Shown piece after piece: positions 4,524 through 5,435 of a stretch of DNA of 5,435 bases. The stretch lies in the NCBI GenBank assembly GCA_011322515.1, contig DRMS01000407.1:1-5435 (forward strand), given 5' to 3'. The DNA comes from Leucothrix mucor. GTDB lineage: Bacteria > Pseudomonadota > Gammaproteobacteria > Thiotrichales > Thiotrichaceae. Under the pieces are notes generated by a model that saw only the letters and a program-made list of their open reading frames with translations, made no database searches and was not told the origin of the DNA. The stretch's first letter is position 1. Each line of letters begins with the position of its first letter. The translations under genes and the position numbers were made by a program.

Positions 4524-5435
4524 CTATTTCGACACTTCAGCCTCTGCAAAAGTCGCCATATTATTATGTAAAGCAAGTGCTTGTTGGATTAATGGAATAA
4601 CCGTTGCCGCGCCGCTTGCTTCTCCCAATCGCATATCAAAATTAACTAATGATTTAACATCCAAGGCAGATAAAATTTTTGCATGTCCTGACTCAGCAGA
4701 GCAATGGGAAAATAACATCCACAAGTTAATATTCTCATTTAATTTTATCGCTGCCAAGGCTGCCACTGTTGTAATAAAGCCATCAACCAATACAGGGATA
4801 CCTAACTGCGCACTGCGCATATAAGCACCAACCAAAGCAACTATTTCAAAACCACCCACCATACGCAACACATTCAACACATGCAATGCTTCATTGTCAC
4901 TACTTGAATCCTGTTGTGCTAATTCTTTTTGATAACGCACCAATATAGCCGCGACTATCGTTGATTTATGCTTAATTCCTGCGTTATCAAGCCCCGTTCC
5001 TGCACCTGTCAAAGTTGCCACATCAGAAATATTTAATAAGGCACAGGCAATTGCTGTTGCACTAGTAGTATTGGCAATTCCCATTTCACCACCAATAAAC
5101 ACCTGCGCATTATTAGCCTTAGCACGCTCTGCCGCTTCCCTTCCTGTCTGTAATGCCAATTGCAACTGCGCTTCTGTCATGGCATTTTCTTGCACGATAT
5201 TATGGCTAGAATTTCCCACTCTGGCACGGATAACGCCTGTCATCTGAGGAAAGTCTTTGACACCCACGTCAATAATTTCTAACTGAGCTTGATGATGTTG
5301 CGCTAAAACACTAATCGCGGCGCCACCTCGCACAAAATTTTTGACCATTTCACCCGTCACAACCTGTGGAAAAGCAGATACGCCCTCCTCCGCAACACCA
5401 TGATCTGCCGCAAAAATACTGATATGCACCTTATC
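4524..5435 (-). CDS. cobT: Nicotinate-nucleotide--dimethylbenzimidazole phosphoribosyltransferase CobT, partial (N-terminus outside window)
   Basis: CobT transfers the phosphoribosyl group of nicotinate mononucleotide to 5,6-dimethylbenzimidazole, giving alpha-ribazole-5'-phosphate in the cytoplasm. The frame is open to the window edge. The GTG at 5427-5429 is an internal codon, because the conserved strand before AADHG already extends past it, and roughly 45-50 residues seem to be missing against the usual 350. Numbering from that GTG, DHGVAEEGVSAFP is at 9-21, RGGAAI at 34-39, GEMGIANTTSA at 114-124 and GAGTGLDNAG at 142-151. RLGEASGA at 267-274 should hold the catalytic Glu (E270, equivalent to Glu317 of the Salmonella enzyme by motif). 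The usual SAEPGH reads SAESGH at 244-249. A Q/S/D-rich stretch at 172-180 may be a small loop insertion. The stop is TAG at 4524-4526. Confidence 0.95.
   Translation of the reverse strand, partial: DKVHISIFAADHGVAEEGVSAFPQVVTGEMVKNFVRGGAAISVLAQHHQAQLEIIDVGVKDFPQMTGVIRARVGNSSHNIVQENAMTEAQLQLALQTGREAAERAKANNAQVFIGGEMGIANTTSATAIACALLNISDVATLTGAGTGLDNAGIKHKSTIVAAILVRYQKELAQQDSSSDNEALHVLNVLRMVGGFEIVALVGAYMRSAQLGIPVLVDGFITTVAALAAIKLNENINLWMLFSHCSAESGHAKILSALDVKSLVNFDMRLGEASGAATVIPLIQQALALHNNMATFAEAEVSK

Noticed and set aside
5427..5429. GTG as a start codon for cobT
   Set aside because: The conserved CobT core starts only a few residues later, and the family has about 50 more residues before it; the frame is open to the window edge, so the start is outside.

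Overview
The window looks like the chromosome of an AT-rich gammaproteobacterium. This rests on a YheS-type ABC-F protein whose C-terminal coiled coil resembles the Escherichia coli one, a gammaproteobacterial-style CobS/CobC/CobT set, and an outer-membrane Wza/GumB-type exporter. I cannot name the genus; a sulfur- or methane-oxidising lineage would fit the repeat-rich, AT-rich spacers, but that is a guess.

Layout: positions 1-534 (+) hold the 3' end of yheS. A 339-base AT-rich spacer follows, containing a palindromic repeat (588-675). A lone polysaccharide-export lipoprotein gene of the Wza family lies on the minus strand (874-1926). Upstream of it is a 688-base spacer with inverted repeats and what may be a decayed small reading frame. 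The rest is a minus-strand cobalamin block transcribed from right to left: cobT (5' end outside the window), cobC 12 bases later, then cobS after an unusually long 529-base gap.

The three cob genes belong to nucleotide-loop assembly. CobT makes alpha-ribazole phosphate, CobC is the likely phosphatase that makes alpha-ribazole, and CobS joins alpha-ribazole to adenosylcobinamide-GDP. The activating enzyme CobU/CobP is not in the window and may lie upstream of cobT.

The most notable structure is in the cobC-cobS gap. Two different small non-autonomous transposon-like elements sit side by side there, each with terminal inverted repeats and an exact target-site duplication: a 123-bp element flanked by a 9-bp repeat and a 168-bp element flanked by an 8-bp repeat. 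The 168-bp element carries a perfect 24-bp-arm hairpin. A related copy, lacking both outer ends and one internal arm, lies 3.1 kb away beyond yheS. I see no transposase, CRISPR array, RNA gene or convincing new multi-gene system.
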